DNA from: Ralstonia sp. RRA
Lineage (GTDB): Bacteria > Pseudomonadota > Gammaproteobacteria > Burkholderiales > Burkholderiaceae
NCBI RefSeq assembly: GCF_037023145.1
Contig: NZ_CP146091.1
Span: forward strand, 310,001 to 374,000
DNA: 64,000 bases
Reading direction: 5' to 3'
Below the pieces are notes generated by a model. That model made no database searches. It saw only the letters and a list, made by a program, of their open reading frames with translations, and was not told the DNA's origin. A program made the translations under genes and the position numbers. Positions 1-9,624 of this stretch are shown here, in pieces (the first letter of the stretch is position 1; every line of letters begins with the position of its first letter).

Positions 1-836
1 ACCGCAGCCGTCAGCGCGCGTGCGGTGTTCGGATACTTCTGCACGAACTCCGCCGTGGTGCCGAGCACCTTCTCCGGGTGGTCCTTCCAGATGGCCTGTG
101 TCGTCTCGGCGGTAAAGCCGATGTTGTCGGCAATCGCACGGGCGCCCCACGGCTCGCCCACGCAGTAGCCATCCATGTTGCCCACGCGCATGTTGGCCAC
201 CATCTGCGGCGGCGGCACGGTGATGGCCTTCGCGTCCTGCAGCGGATGGATGCCGTGCGCGGCAAGCCAGTAGTACAGCCACATCGCGTGCGTGCCGGTC
301 GGGAAGGTCTGCGCAAACACGTACTCGCGTTTGTCCTTCGCCATCACGGCCTTGAGCGATGCGCCGTCTTTGACGCCCGCTTCCTTGAGCTTGTTCGACA
401 GCGTGATGGCCTGGCCGTTGTTGTTGAGCGTCATCAGCACGGCCATGTCTTTCTTCGGCCCGCCAATGCCGAGCTGCACGCCGTAGATCAGCCCGTAGAG
501 CACGTGCGCCGCATCCAAGTCGCCCGACACCAGCTTGTCGCGTACGCCTGCCCACGAGGCCTCTTTCGACGGCGTGATCTTGATGCCGTACTTCTTGTCG
601 ATGCCCAGGGTGGATGCCATCACCACCGACGCGCAGTCGGTCAGCGGGATGAAGCCGACCTTCAGCTCGGCCTTCTCAGGCGCATCGGAGCCAGCGGCCC
701 AGGCACCAGCACGCACCAGCGGATCGATCAATGCCACGGCACTCCCTCCTGCAATGGTTGCCGCGGCCTTGATGACGCTGCGGCGCTTCGGATTGATCGG
801 GTTGACGACGGGGTCAGTCTTGTCTGGCGCGGCCAT
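1..836 (-). CDS. Nitrate ABC transporter periplasmic binding protein (NrtA/CmpA family), 3' end outside window
   Basis: Binds nitrate (or nitrite) for an ABC importer. About 278 codons are present; the C-terminus runs off the left edge. Residues about 18-35 hold a twin-arginine type signal (KRRSVIKAAATIAGG), so this is the exported binding protein rather than the cytosolic NasS sensor of the same fold. Family stretches include KVGFIPLTDCASVVMAS, HAMWLYYWLAAHGIHP and GYCVGEPWGARAI. The ATG at 836 is chosen because GGAG lies 6 nt upstream; the ATG at 840 is in a frame that closes after 8 codons. It is presumably the first gene of a nitrate assimilation operon, controlled by the leader and promoter at 846-982 and by nasT. 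Confidence 0.9.
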   Translation of the reverse strand, partial: MAAPDKTDPVVNPINPKRRSVIKAAATIAGGSAVALIDPLVRAGAWAAGSDAPEKAELKVGFIPLTDCASVVMASTLGIDKKYGIKITPSKEASWAGVRDKLVSGDLDAAHVLYGLIYGVQLGIGGPKKDMAVLMTLNNNGQAITLSNKLKEAGVKDGASLKAVMAKDKREYVFAQTFPTGTHAMWLYYWLAAHGIHPLQDAKAITVPPPQMVANMRVGNMDGYCVGEPWGARAIADNIGFTAETTQAIWKDHPEKVLGTTAEFVQKYPNTARALTAA

Positions 837-845
837 CCATGGCTC

Positions 846-918
846 CAAAGAAAAAGCGCCCCGATGCGCGGCCACGTCCCTCCATGATGGGGAGCGCGTT
901 TGCCGTGCATCGAGACGC
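846..918 (-). terminator. Intrinsic terminator (attenuator) in the nitrate operon leader
   Basis: Read on the minus strand, GCGTCTCGATGC (918-907) pairs with GCATCGGGGCGC (867-856) over 12 bp including two G-U pairs, followed at once by TTTTTCTTT (855-847). The 5' arm is the 3' half of the second ANTAR hairpin (928-911), so hairpin and terminator cannot form together. The terminator sits directly before the ribosome binding site of the binding-protein gene. Pairing was done by eye. Confidence 0.8.
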
Positions 919-953
919 CGTTGTCTCGCGCCGATACCCACGTTGGCATCGGC
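911..953 (-). promoter_or_regulatory. Tandem-hairpin ANTAR target RNA (NasT antitermination element)
   Basis: Two adjacent stem-loops on the minus strand. Hairpin 1 (953-930) has a 9-bp stem GCCGATGCC/GGTATCGGC with one G-U pair and loop AACGTG. Hairpin 2 (928-911) has a 6-bp stem CGAGAC/GTCTCG and loop AACGGC. Both loops are hexanucleotides with A at position 1 and G at position 4, the recognition pattern known for ANTAR RNA-binding domains. One nucleotide separates the hairpins. Hairpin 2 shares its 3' half with the downstream terminator. The ANTAR protein NasT is encoded next door (1319-1957). Confidence 0.85.
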
Positions 954-966
954 TCGCAGCGACACT

Positions 967-982
967 TGCAAGGGGTATGCCA
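967..982 (-). promoter_or_regulatory. Sigma-54 (RpoN) promoter of the nitrate operon
   Basis: TGGCATACCCCTTGCA on the minus strand matches the -24/-12 consensus TGGCAYRNNNNTTGCW at every specified position. A start site about 12 nt after the GC element would be near 956, three bases before ANTAR hairpin 1. Only a half NtrC-like site (TGCACC, 996-991) is visible close by; enhancer sites were not found in 983-1029. RpoN itself is encoded at 25434-26942. Confidence 0.85.
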
Positions 983-1029
983 GCGGTGTTGGTGCATCTC
1001 TTGTTTCGTCCCCTGCCGGGGCCGACTTA

Positions 1030-1183
1030 CTTTCTTTGTCTTGCCAAAGAAAGGTAAGCAAAGAAAGGCGCGCCCGAGATGGCGAAAGACTCCTTGAATT
1101 TGCGTAACCGGGCGGAGGCGGGGAAAACTCGCTGCGCTCAGACAGTTCCCCGCCTTTTTTCCGCCCGCTTACGAAAATTCAAG
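1030..1183. repeat. Extragenic nested-palindrome element
   Basis: CTTTCTTTG/CAAAGAAAG form an inverted repeat with a 6-nt loop (1030-1053), and the half-motif recurs at 1058-1067. A larger structure follows: arms CCTTGAATT..GCGTAA..CGGGCGG (1092-1114) and CCGCCCG..TTACG..AATTCAAGG (1161-1183) enclose an inner stem GGCGGGGAA/TTCCCCGCC (1117-1125/1146-1154). Nothing here looks coding. From memory this resembles dispersed extragenic elements of Ralstonia and relatives; genome-wide copies were not checked. It sits between nasT and the sigma-54 promoter. Confidence 0.6.
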
Positions 1184-1318
1184 GCGCCATCAAGGGCAGG
1201 AACGGCCAAACCGTCTGGAGATGTGGGTGAGCGCCGCAGGTGGGGTGTGGCGCGAGGCTGGTGCGTTTCCGGCGCCGGACTTGTGCGGTGCACCAAAACT
1301 GGGCGGCGCCGCGTCGGC

Positions 1319-1957
1319 CTAGCCTGCCATCACGTCAATCACCCGCTGGGCGGCTTCGACCAGCTTGATATTGCGGTCCATCGCCATCTTGCGCAGGCGC
1401 TTGAAGGCCTCGTCTTCCGACAGGTTCATCTGCTTCATCAGTAGGCCCTTGGCGCGCTCCAGCACCTTGCGCTCGGCCAGCTGGGTCTTGGCGGTATCCA
1501 GTTCGGCGCGCAGTTCGCGCTCGTGCTCGAAGCGCGCATAGGCCACGTCCAGCACGGCCTTGACGCGCGTGGGCTTGATGCCGTCGACGATGTAGGCCGT
1601 GATGCCCGCAGCGAACGCCGATTTGATGCGCGCCGCGTCGTCGTTGTCGGTGAACAGCACGATCGGGCGCGGCGCGTGCTGGGTGGCCACGCAGACGTGC
1701 TCGATGGTGTCCCGCGCGGCCGACTCGGACGCAACGATCACCATGTCGGGCTGTGCCTGCGCGATGCGGTCGGGCAGGGTGAGGTCGGCGTCGGCCAGGC
1801 CCACGTCGATGAAGCCGGCTTCGGCCAAGCCCGCACGGATCAGCTCCAGGTTGATCTGCTCGGCATCCAACGGATCACGCACCAGCAGCACGCGCATCGG
1901 CGCGGCCGGGTGAGGCGCGGCGGGCGAGGCAGGTGGGGTGGGCGGTTTCGCTTGCAT
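1319..1957 (-). CDS. nasT: ANTAR-domain response regulator NasT
   Basis: RNA-binding antiterminator for nitrate assimilation. An N-terminal receiver-like domain starts at [14 protein letters not shown]; a C-terminal ANTAR domain reads [20 protein letters not shown] then [20 protein letters not shown]. The ATG at 1957 gives 212 residues with a proline/alanine-rich 20-residue leader; the internal ATG at 1897 (192 residues) begins at the usual family start MRVLLV and is equally plausible. It lies upstream of the nitrate operon on the same strand, and its predicted RNA target is at 911-953. The usual partner NasS (a nitrate-sensing NrtA homologue) is not visible here. Confidence 0.92.
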   Translation of the reverse strand: MQAKPPTPPASPAAPHPAAPMRVLLVRDPLDAEQINLELIRAGLAEAGFIDVGLADADLTLPDRIAQAQPDMVIVASESAARDTIEHVCVATQHAPRPIVLFTDNDDAARIKSAFAAGITAYIVDGIKPTRVKAVLDVAYARFEHERELRAELDTAKTQLAERKVLERAKGLLMKQMNLSEDEAFKRLRKMAMDRNIKLVEAAQRVIDVMAG

Positions 1958-2098
1958 GGTGCAAAGTGGGGCAGGGTGCACGCCACTCATGCAAGAACCG
2001 CGCCGACCCAGTGCGGGTGTATGCTCGCAGCTCGGTCGCCGGGGGGCGGTGGCCGTGTCCCCCGTCTGTTTATTCAAGCGAATTTCCAGGAGACCTGC

Positions 2099-2800
2099 AT
2101 GACCGAATTTGTCGTCACCCCGCCCGCCGTCAACGGCATTCCCGTGCGTGGCGGGCAAGGCCAGTTTCCGGTGCGCCGCGTGTATTGCGTCGGCCGCAAC
2201 TACGCCGCCCATGCCCGCGAGATGGGTTCCGACCCCGACCGCGAACCGCCGTTCTTCTTCTGCAAGCCGGCCGATGCCGTGCGCTACATCCCCGACGGCG
2301 AGACCGGCCAGTTCGTCTATCCCACCGAGACGAAGGATTGCCACTACGAGATCGAACTCGTGGTCGCCATCGGCACGGGCGGCCGCGACATCGCCGTGGA
2401 AACCGCAGCCAACCACATCTACGGCTACGCCATCGGCCTGGACATGACGCGCCGCGACTTGCAGAACGCCGCCAAGAAGGGTGGCCGCCCATGGGAAACC
2501 GGCAAGGCCTTCGACGGCTCGGCACCCATCGGCCCGATCGTCCCCGTGAAGGATGTCGGCCATCCGGACAAGGGCGCGATCACGCTGTCGGTCAATGGCA
2601 AGGAACACCAGCGCGGTGATCTGTCGGACCTGATCTGGTCGGTGCCGGAAACCATTGCGTACCTCTCGCGCCTGTTCGAGCTGCGCCCCGGCGATCTGAT
2701 CTATACCGGCACGCCCGAAGGTGTCGGCCCGGTGGTGGTCGGTGACCTTATGGTCGGCAAGATCGACGGTGTGGGCGAACTGCACGTGAAGGTCATCTAA
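2099..2800 (+). CDS. Fumarylacetoacetate hydrolase family protein, probable fumarylpyruvate hydrolase
   Basis: Hydrolyses a beta-diketo acid C-C bond, probably fumarylpyruvate to fumarate and pyruvate. At 233 residues it is the short single-domain FAH type, not the 420-residue tyrosine-pathway enzyme. Visible motifs are [21 protein letters not shown] (metal-binding E-x-E), [10 protein letters not shown] and [12 protein letters not shown]. The ATG at 2099 follows CCAGGAGACC. Seventeen bases separate it from the zeta-class GST gene, giving the isomerase/hydrolase pair typical of gentisate-derived maleylpyruvate catabolism (NagK/NagL-like). No dioxygenase is in view, so the substrate is inferred. 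Confidence 0.85.
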   Translation: MTEFVVTPPAVNGIPVRGGQGQFPVRRVYCVGRNYAAHAREMGSDPDREPPFFFCKPADAVRYIPDGETGQFVYPTETKDCHYEIELVVAIGTGGRDIAVETAANHIYGYAIGLDMTRRDLQNAAKKGGRPWETGKAFDGSAPIGPIVPVKDVGHPDKGAITLSVNGKEHQRGDLSDLIWSVPETIAYLSRLFELRPGDLIYTGTPEGVGPVVVGDLMVGKIDGVGELHVKVI

Positions 2801-2817
2801 GCAGAGAGCCGCAAGCC

Positions 2818-3465
2818 ATGTCGATCAAGCTTTACAACTACTTCCGCAGCTCGGCGTCGTTCCGTGTGCGCATCGCGCTGGAGATCAAGGGCCTGCCGTA
2901 TGACTACGCGCCGGTGCACCTGCTCAAGGGCGAGCAACTGGCGCCCGACTTCGTCAAGCTGAACCCCGATGCGCTCGTGCCCGTGCTGTGCGATGGCGCC
3001 GACGTGCTGAACCAGTCGCTGGCGATTGTCGAGTACCTGGAAGAGACGCACCCCGAGCCCACGCTGCTGCCGGGCACGCCCAGCAACCGCGCACACATCC
3101 GCGCGATTGCGCTGGCGATCGCGTGCGAGATCCATCCGCTCAACAACCCGCGCGTGCTGAAGTACCTCAAGAACACGTTCAACGTGGAAGAGGAAGCGCG
3201 CAACGACTGGTATCGCCACTGGGTGAAGCTGGGGTTCGCGGCGCTGGAGACGCGGCTGTCACAGTCGCCGCTCACGGGTGCCTACTGCGTGGGCGACACG
3301 CCGACGCTGGCGGACGTGTGCCTCGTGCCGCAGGTGTTCAACGGCAAGCGTTTTGATGTGGTGGTGGAGGAGTATCCGACGCTGGCCCGCATTTTTGAGC
3401 ACTGCATGGCGCAGGAAGCGTTTCAGCGGGCGGCGCCTGCGGCGCAGCCGGATGCGGCAGCGTAA
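2818..3465 (+). CDS. maiA: Zeta-class GST: maleylpyruvate/maleylacetoacetate isomerase
   Basis: Glutathione-dependent cis-trans isomerase, 215 residues. The N-terminal thioredoxin fold opens with KLYNYFRSSASFRVRIALEI, whose SSASxRVR segment is the zeta-class active-site signature; the glutathione-fold cis-Pro and LNQSLAIVEYLEE follow. The C-terminal helical domain contains YCVGDTPTLADVCLVPQVFN. Co-transcribed with the FAH-family gene just upstream, it should convert maleylpyruvate (or maleylacetoacetate) to the fumaryl isomer that enzyme splits. The short FAH partner favours the gentisate route over tyrosine breakdown. Confidence 0.88.
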   Translation: MSIKLYNYFRSSASFRVRIALEIKGLPYDYAPVHLLKGEQLAPDFVKLNPDALVPVLCDGADVLNQSLAIVEYLEETHPEPTLLPGTPSNRAHIRAIALAIACEIHPLNNPRVLKYLKNTFNVEEEARNDWYRHWVKLGFAALETRLSQSPLTGAYCVGDTPTLADVCLVPQVFNGKRFDVVVEEYPTLARIFEHCMAQEAFQRAAPAAQPDAAA

Positions 3466-3507
3466 TTGAAGTGAGTCCCGGCGTCATGGCGACGCCGGGA
3501 TTGCCGA

Positions 3508-4878
3508 TCAGCCCAGCAGGGCGTCAGCGAATTCGCGTGCGGAGAACGGCTGCAGATCTTCCACCTGCTCCCCCACGCCGATGAAGTACACCGGCACCGG
3601 CCGCTGCCGCGCAATCGCAGCCAGGATGCCGCCCTTGGCGGTGCCATCCAGCTTGGTGACGATCAGGCCCGTGAGGCCCAGCGCTTCGTCAAACGCCTTC
3701 ACTTGCGCCAGGGCGTTCTGACCGGTGTTGCCGTCGATCACCAGCAGCGTTTCGTGCGGTGCCGTGGCCATGGCCTTGGCCGTTACGCGGCGCACCTTCT
3801 TGAGCTCTTCCATCAGGTGCAGTTGCGTTGGCAGGCGGCCGGCGGTGTCGGCCATGACGATGTCGATGCCGCGTGCGCGCGCTGCGTTCACCGCGTCGTA
3901 GATCACGGCAGCCGGGTCGCCCGATTCCTGGGCCACCACCGTGACGTTGTTGCGCTGGCCCCAGACCACGAGCTGCTCGCGCGCGGCGGCGCGGAACGTA
4001 TCGCCCGCAGCCAGCAGCACCGATTGGCCGTAGGTCTGGAAGTGCTTGCACAGCTTGCCGATGCTGGTGGTCTTGCCGGCGCCGTTCACGCCCGCAATCA
4101 TGATCACCATCGGCTGCTCGCGGCCGAGCACCATGGTCTTTTCCAGCGGGTGCAGCAGCTCGACCAGCAGGTCTCGCAGTGCGGTCTTTACGCCTTCGGC
4201 GGTTTCGATGCGCTCGGCCTTGATGCGGCGGCGCAGTTCGCCCAGCAGGTATTCGGTGGCGTCGACACCGGCATCGGCCATCAGCAGCGCGGTTTCGAGC
4301 TCTTCGAACAGCGCCTCGTCCACCTTCACGCCAACGAACAGCGTCGTCAGGTTCTTGCTCGTCTTCGACAGGCCTGAGCGCAGGCGCGACATCCAGCCCT
4401 TGCGAGCCTGTTCGATGACGGGCGGGGTCGGCACCGTTTCGATGTCATCGGCCTGCATGTCGAGCGTGGCGGGCTCGGCAGGCGCATCCGGTACGGCAAC
4501 CGACGTGGGTGCTGCAGTGGGCGGGGCTGGTGCCGGAACCGCTGCCTCGGCTGCCGCTGGTGCGGCAATCGCAGCGGGTTCAAGGGCGGGCGTGGACGCT
4601 GGCGCTTCGGGGGCGACAGGCTCGGGCGTAGCGCCTCCGCCAAAGCCCAGGCGCGACAACCAGCCCGGGCGGCTTTCTTCCGCTGCGGGTGGCGTTGGCG
4701 TGGCGGCGCTGGCGTCCCGAGTGAGGGCTGCGGTCGAGGTGTCGGGTGTCGCCGCAGGTGTGGGGGCGGCCGGGGCAGGCACAGGCGCAGGCGCCGGAAT
4801 GGCTTCGGGTGCCGCTGCGGGCGTAGGTTCGGCGGCCGGCTGCGGCTCTGCCTTGCGCTTCTTCCAGAAACTAAACAT
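3508..4878 (-). CDS. ftsY: Signal recognition particle receptor FtsY
   Basis: GTPase docking SRP-ribosome complexes at the inner membrane, 456 residues. An N-terminal Lys-rich start (MFSFWKKRK) leads into a long Ala/Pro/Glu-rich A domain of about 150 residues, then the NG domain with P-loop [19 protein letters not shown] and TKLDGTAKGG. The ATG at 4878 was preferred to an upstream TTG at 4911; its Shine-Dalgarno is weak. It is divergent from the M16 peptidase gene at 4938 with 59 bp between, so the two share a promoter region. The A domain is low complexity, as is usual. Confidence 0.96.
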   Translation of the reverse strand: MFSFWKKRKAEPQPAAEPTPAAAPEAIPAPAPVPAPAAPTPAATPDTSTAALTRDASAATPTPPAAEESRPGWLSRLGFGGGATPEPVAPEAPASTPALEPAAIAAPAAAEAAVPAPAPPTAAPTSVAVPDAPAEPATLDMQADDIETVPTPPVIEQARKGWMSRLRSGLSKTSKNLTTLFVGVKVDEALFEELETALLMADAGVDATEYLLGELRRRIKAERIETAEGVKTALRDLLVELLHPLEKTMVLGREQPMVIMIAGVNGAGKTTSIGKLCKHFQTYGQSVLLAAGDTFRAAAREQLVVWGQRNNVTVVAQESGDPAAVIYDAVNAARARGIDIVMADTAGRLPTQLHLMEELKKVRRVTAKAMATAPHETLLVIDGNTGQNALAQVKAFDEALGLTGLIVTKLDGTAKGGILAAIARQRPVPVYFIGVGEQVEDLQPFSAREFADALLG

Positions 4879-4937
4879 CGTAAGAGGCAGTCTATTCGCC
4901 GTTAGAATCAAGCGTCGAATTTTATCAGACGGCCCTT

Positions 4938-6446
4938 ATGCGCTCTTCCATGCGAAACGTCTCAAGCCGGACCCGCCCGGGTGCTAGGCAATTGGCCGCG
5001 ATGGTCTCAGGAATCGCCCTGGCGGCGGGCCTGTTGGCCGGCCCTGTTGGTGCGCAGGAACTGGCGGCTGCACCGGTGCGCCCGGCTGCCGCTGTTGCCG
5101 GCGCTAAAGTTGGTGCTAGCCAGTCCGACACGCACGAATACAAGCTGCCCAACGGCCTGCGTCTGATCGTCAAGGAAGACCACCGCGCGCCCACCGTGGC
5201 CCACATGGTCTGGTATCGCGCCGGCAGCATTGATGAGCACAACGGCACCACCGGCGTGGCCCACATGCTCGAGCACATGATGTTCAAGGGCACCAAGGCG
5301 GTCGGCCCCGGCGAGTTCTCGCGCCGTGTGGCCGCCCTGGGTGGCCGCGAGAACGCCATGACCACGCGCGACTTCACGATGTACTACCAGCAGATCGAGA
5401 AGTCGCACCTGGGCGATGTGATGAAGCTCGAGGCCGATCGCATGGCCAATCTCCAGCTCACCGACAAGGAGTTCAAACCGGAGATGAACGTGGTGAAGGA
5501 AGAGCGCCGCATGCGCATCGACGACTCCGCCCGCTCGACCGTCTACGAGCAGATGCTCGCCACGCTGTTCAACGCCGCGCCGTATCGCAACCCGACCATC
5601 GGCTGGCCGGGCGATCTCGACACGATGACCGTGCAAGACGCGCAGGACTGGTACCACGCCTGGTACACGCCCAATAACGTCACGGTGATCGTGACGGGGG
5701 ATGTGAACCCGGACGAGGCTTTCCGCCTTGCAGAGCGCACCTACGGCAAGCTCAAGCCGCACGCGCTGCCGCGCCGCTATGCGCAGGAAGAGCCCAAGCA
5801 GATTGGCGTTAAGCGTATCTGGGTGAAGGCCCCGGCCGAGAACCCGTACGTGGTGCTGGCTTACAAGGTGCCGGCGCTCCGAGATGTGGAGAAAGACGTC
5901 GACCCGTATGCGCTCGAAGTGCTGTCTGCCGTGCTGGACGGCTATGACAACGCGCGTCTGCCAAACCTGCTCGTCAAGGGTGACAAGCGCATCGCTGATG
6001 ACGTGAATGCCGGCTACGACGGCCTGAACCGCGGCCCGTCGATCTTCCTGATGGATGGCACGCCGGCTGATGGTCATACCACCGCCGAGATCGAACAGGC
6101 CCTGCGCGCGCAGATCGATCGCATTGCCAAGGAAGGCGTGACCGATGCTGAGCTCAAGCGCGTCAAGGCGCAGGTCGTGGCTGGCCAGATCTACAAGCGC
6201 GACTCGGTGTTCGGCCAGGGCATGGAGATCGGCATGACCGAGATGAGCGGTCTGTCGTGGCGCTCGATCGATCGCCAGCTTGAGAAGATCAAAGCGGTCA
6301 CGTCGGCGCAGATCCAGCAGGTTGCCAAGACGTATTTCAGTGAAGACAACCTCGTCGTGGCCACGCTGCTGCCGCAACCGATCGATCCCAACAAACCGGC
6401 GCGTAAGCCTGTTCCCGGCATGCGCGAAGAAGGAGGGCTGCGTTGA
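4938..6446 (+). CDS. M16 zinc metallopeptidase, active subunit (periplasmic)
   Basis: Pitrilysin-family protease, 502 residues with an N-terminal signal ending near GPVGAQE. The inverted zinc motif HMLEHMMF (H-x-x-E-H) lies near residue 115 and the distal glutamate is probably in NVVKEERRMR. It overlaps the following M16 gene by one base (TGATG). Its partner lacks the zinc motif, so the pair probably forms an active/inactive heterodimer like mitochondrial processing peptidase. Substrate is unknown; the signal peptide places it in the periplasm. Confidence 0.92.
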   Translation: MRSSMRNVSSRTRPGARQLAAMVSGIALAAGLLAGPVGAQELAAAPVRPAAAVAGAKVGASQSDTHEYKLPNGLRLIVKEDHRAPTVAHMVWYRAGSIDEHNGTTGVAHMLEHMMFKGTKAVGPGEFSRRVAALGGRENAMTTRDFTMYYQQIEKSHLGDVMKLEADRMANLQLTDKEFKPEMNVVKEERRMRIDDSARSTVYEQMLATLFNAAPYRNPTIGWPGDLDTMTVQDAQDWYHAWYTPNNVTVIVTGDVNPDEAFRLAERTYGKLKPHALPRRYAQEEPKQIGVKRIWVKAPAENPYVVLAYKVPALRDVEKDVDPYALEVLSAVLDGYDNARLPNLLVKGDKRIADDVNAGYDGLNRGPSIFLMDGTPADGHTTAEIEQALRAQIDRIAKEGVTDAELKRVKAQVVAGQIYKRDSVFGQGMEIGMTEMSGLSWRSIDRQLEKIKAVTSAQIQQVAKTYFSEDNLVVATLLPQPIDPNKPARKPVPGMREEGGLR

Positions 6447-7810
6447 TGCACCCCATTACACGACGGATGTCCCTGACCCTGAAGACGGCACTGGTCGCCA
6501 TCGTTGCAACGGCGGCGCAAGGCGCGCTGGCTGCGTTGCCCATCGAACACTGGACGGCCCCCACCGGTGCACGCGTGTTCTTCGTGCCGAGCCCGTCGAT
6601 CCCGATGCTCGACATCAACCTCGACGTGGATGCCGGTTCGCGCTATGAGCCGGCGGCCAAGGTTGGCCTCGCATCGCTCACGGCCGGCATGCTCGACAAG
6701 GGCGTGGCCGCGCAGACCAACGCGCCGGCACGCGATGAGGCGGCGATTGCCGATGCCTTTGCTGACGTAGGCGCAAGCTTTGGCGGCGGCGCGGGCGGAG
6801 ATCGCACCAGCCTGCGCCTGCGCACGCTGTCCGACCCGGCTGAGCGCGGCCCGGCCATCGCCCTGATGACGCAGATCGTCTCCGCACCGACCTTTCCTGA
6901 CGCTGTGCTCGCGCGCGACAAGCAGCGCCTGGTGGCGTCCATCCGTGAATCGCTGACCAAGCCAGGCGTGCTGGCCGAGCGCGCGTTCGGCACGACCATC
7001 TACGGTACGCATCCGTACGGGCAGACGGCCTCGCCGGAATCGGTGGAGAGCATCACGCGCGACGACATCGTGCGCTACTACCAGGCCAACTACACGGCCA
7101 AGCGCGCGGTGGTGACGCTGATCGGCGCGATCAGCCGCCAGGAAGCTGAGGCCATTGCCGTGCAGATCACGCAGGGGCTGCCTGCCGACGGCGCCACGCC
7201 GCCCGCGCTGCCCGACGTGAAGATGCCGTTGGCGAAGGCCGAGACGATCCGCATTCCGCACCCGGCGCAGCAAGCCACCATCATCATCGGGCAACCCGGC
7301 ATCGCACGTGGCGACAAGGATTACTTCCCGCTGCTGGTCGGCAACTACGTGCTGGGCGGTGGCGGCTTCAGCGCGCGCCTGACCAACGAGGTGCGCGAGA
7401 AGCGCGGCCTGACCTACAGCATCGGCAGCTACTTCGCGCCCGCCGCGCAGCCTGGCCCCTTCGAGCTGGCGCTGCAGACGCGCAAGGACCAGACCGAGCA
7501 AGCGCTGACCGTGGTGCGTGACACCGTTGCCAAGTTCGTCGCCGATGGCCCCACCGACGTGGAGCTCAAGGCCGCCAAGGACAATCTCGTCAACGGCTTC
7601 CCGCTACGCCTGGACAGCAACCGCAAGCTGCTGGACAACGTGGCCAACATCGGCTGGTACAACCTGCCGCTCGACTACCTGGATACGTGGACGCAGCGCA
7701 TTGCAGCTGTCTCGCGCGACCAGGTGCGCACGGCGTTCCAGCGCGTGCTGCAGCCGCAGACCATGGCGACGATCGTGGTGGGTGGTCCTGAGAAAGCCGC
7801 CGCGAACTGA
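6446..7810 (+). CDS. M16 peptidase-like protein, zinc-motif-less partner subunit
   Basis: Second M16 protein, 454 residues with a signal peptide (cleavage near GALAAL). The position of the H-x-x-E-H motif reads LASLTAGMLDKG, so it should not bind catalytic zinc. The C-terminal region keeps the glycine-rich substrate loop (YVLGGGGFSARLTNEVREKR) typical of the non-catalytic partner. The ATG at 6446 overlaps the upstream stop and follows GGAGG; a TTG three bases earlier is less likely. It is followed by a strong terminator. Confidence 0.9.
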   Translation: MHPITRRMSLTLKTALVAIVATAAQGALAALPIEHWTAPTGARVFFVPSPSIPMLDINLDVDAGSRYEPAAKVGLASLTAGMLDKGVAAQTNAPARDEAAIADAFADVGASFGGGAGGDRTSLRLRTLSDPAERGPAIALMTQIVSAPTFPDAVLARDKQRLVASIRESLTKPGVLAERAFGTTIYGTHPYGQTASPESVESITRDDIVRYYQANYTAKRAVVTLIGAISRQEAEAIAVQITQGLPADGATPPALPDVKMPLAKAETIRIPHPAQQATIIIGQPGIARGDKDYFPLLVGNYVLGGGGFSARLTNEVREKRGLTYSIGSYFAPAAQPGPFELALQTRKDQTEQALTVVRDTVAKFVADGPTDVELKAAKDNLVNGFPLRLDSNRKLLDNVANIGWYNLPLDYLDTWTQRIAAVSRDQVRTAFQRVLQPQTMATIVVGGPEKAAAN

Positions 7811-7828
7811 CGCACCGCGCCTTCATCC

Positions 7829-7859
7829 AAAAAAACCGGCGGTATCCCCGCCGGTTTTT
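7829..7859 (+). terminator. Rho-independent terminator after the M16 pair
   Basis: CCGGCGG (7836-7842) and CCGCCGG (7848-7854) flanked by A- and T-runs. The stem is symmetric, but no gene converges on it; it ends the M16 operon before rsmD. Confidence 0.9.
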
Positions 7860-7886
7860 GTTTGCGGTGGCACTACAATCGCGCCC

Positions 7887-8543
7887 ATGGCACCTCGTAC
7901 CTCCAGCTCCAAAGGCCCCAAGGCCAAGACCGCCACGTCGCATGTACGCGCGCCACAGCAGGTGCGCATTATCGGCGGGCAATACAAGCGCACGCCGCTG
8001 CCGGTGGTTGACGCCGACGGCCTGCGCCCGACCAGCGACCGCGTCCGCGAAACCGTCTTCAACTGGCTCGGCCAGGACCTGACGGGCTGGCGCTGCGCCG
8101 ACCTCTTTGCCGGCACCGGCGCGCTGGGCCTCGAGGCGGCTTCGCGCGGCGCGGCGCACGTGACGCTGGTCGAAAACCATGCGCCCGCCGTGCGCGCGTT
8201 GCACGCCATACGCGACAAGCTCGATGCACGCATGGTCGACATCGTCTCGGGAGATGCCTTCGCATGGCTTACCCGCCAGGCTGATGGGGCGTTTGACGCG
8301 GTGTTCATCGACCCGCCGTTTGCGCAGGATTGGTCGTTGCGGGCGTTGGAGGCCGCTATCCGGGTCGTCAAGCCGGGCGGGGTGATCTATCTAGAGGCGC
8401 CGCAGCCCTTGGTGGATGTGAGTACTGATTCACAATCGACGGAAGCATCGGCCGGCATTCCGCTGCCGGCCGATGTGGCACTGCACAAGCACTTGCGCGC
8501 CGGTGCGGTGCATGCGCATTTGCTGCTGCGCAAAAAAGGTTAA
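7887..8543 (+). CDS. rsmD: 16S rRNA (guanine-966-N2)-methyltransferase RsmD
   Basis: Methylates N2 of G966 in 16S rRNA, 218 residues. SAM-binding motif LFAGTGALGLEAASRGA follows RIIGGQYKRTPLPV, and the catalytic NPPY-type motif reads FIDPPFAQ. A basic Ser/Lys-rich N-terminal tail of about 20 residues precedes the conserved core, and an insert (VSTDSQSTEASAG) lies near the C-terminus. Start ATG at 7887. rsmD followed by coaD is a widespread bacterial pairing. Confidence 0.93.
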   Translation: MAPRTSSSKGPKAKTATSHVRAPQQVRIIGGQYKRTPLPVVDADGLRPTSDRVRETVFNWLGQDLTGWRCADLFAGTGALGLEAASRGAAHVTLVENHAPAVRALHAIRDKLDARMVDIVSGDAFAWLTRQADGAFDAVFIDPPFAQDWSLRALEAAIRVVKPGGVIYLEAPQPLVDVSTDSQSTEASAGIPLPADVALHKHLRAGAVHAHLLLRKKG

Positions 8544-8604
8544 ACTACGCCGCTCGTTCCGGTGCATGAGCATCTGACGGCACCTCGCGGCAGTCTGGTT
8601 GTGA

Positions 8605-9252
<648 letters not shown>

Positions 9253-9257
9253 AATGA

Positions 9258-9563
<306 letters not shown>

Positions 9564-9564
9564 G

Positions 9565-9594
9565 CAAAAAAGAGACGGCTCAGGCCGTCTCTTT
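9565..9594 (+). terminator. Terminator after the ferredoxin gene
   Basis: AGAGACGGC/GCCGTCTCT stem with A- and T-runs on both sides. It lies between convergent genes, so it can serve both strands. Confidence 0.9.
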
Positions 9595-9624
9595 TCATTG
9601 GTGCGTGCTGAACTCGCGTGCTGC

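Noticed and set aside
1523..2800. 425-codon reading frame reaching back from the FAH-family gene
   Set aside because: The first 190 codons are antisense to nasT and unlike any FAH; the ATG at 2099 has a ribosome site and starts at the family N-terminus.
4046..4987. 313-codon plus-strand frame opposite ftsY
   Set aside because: Ala/Gly/Ser-rich shadow of the FtsY low-complexity domain.
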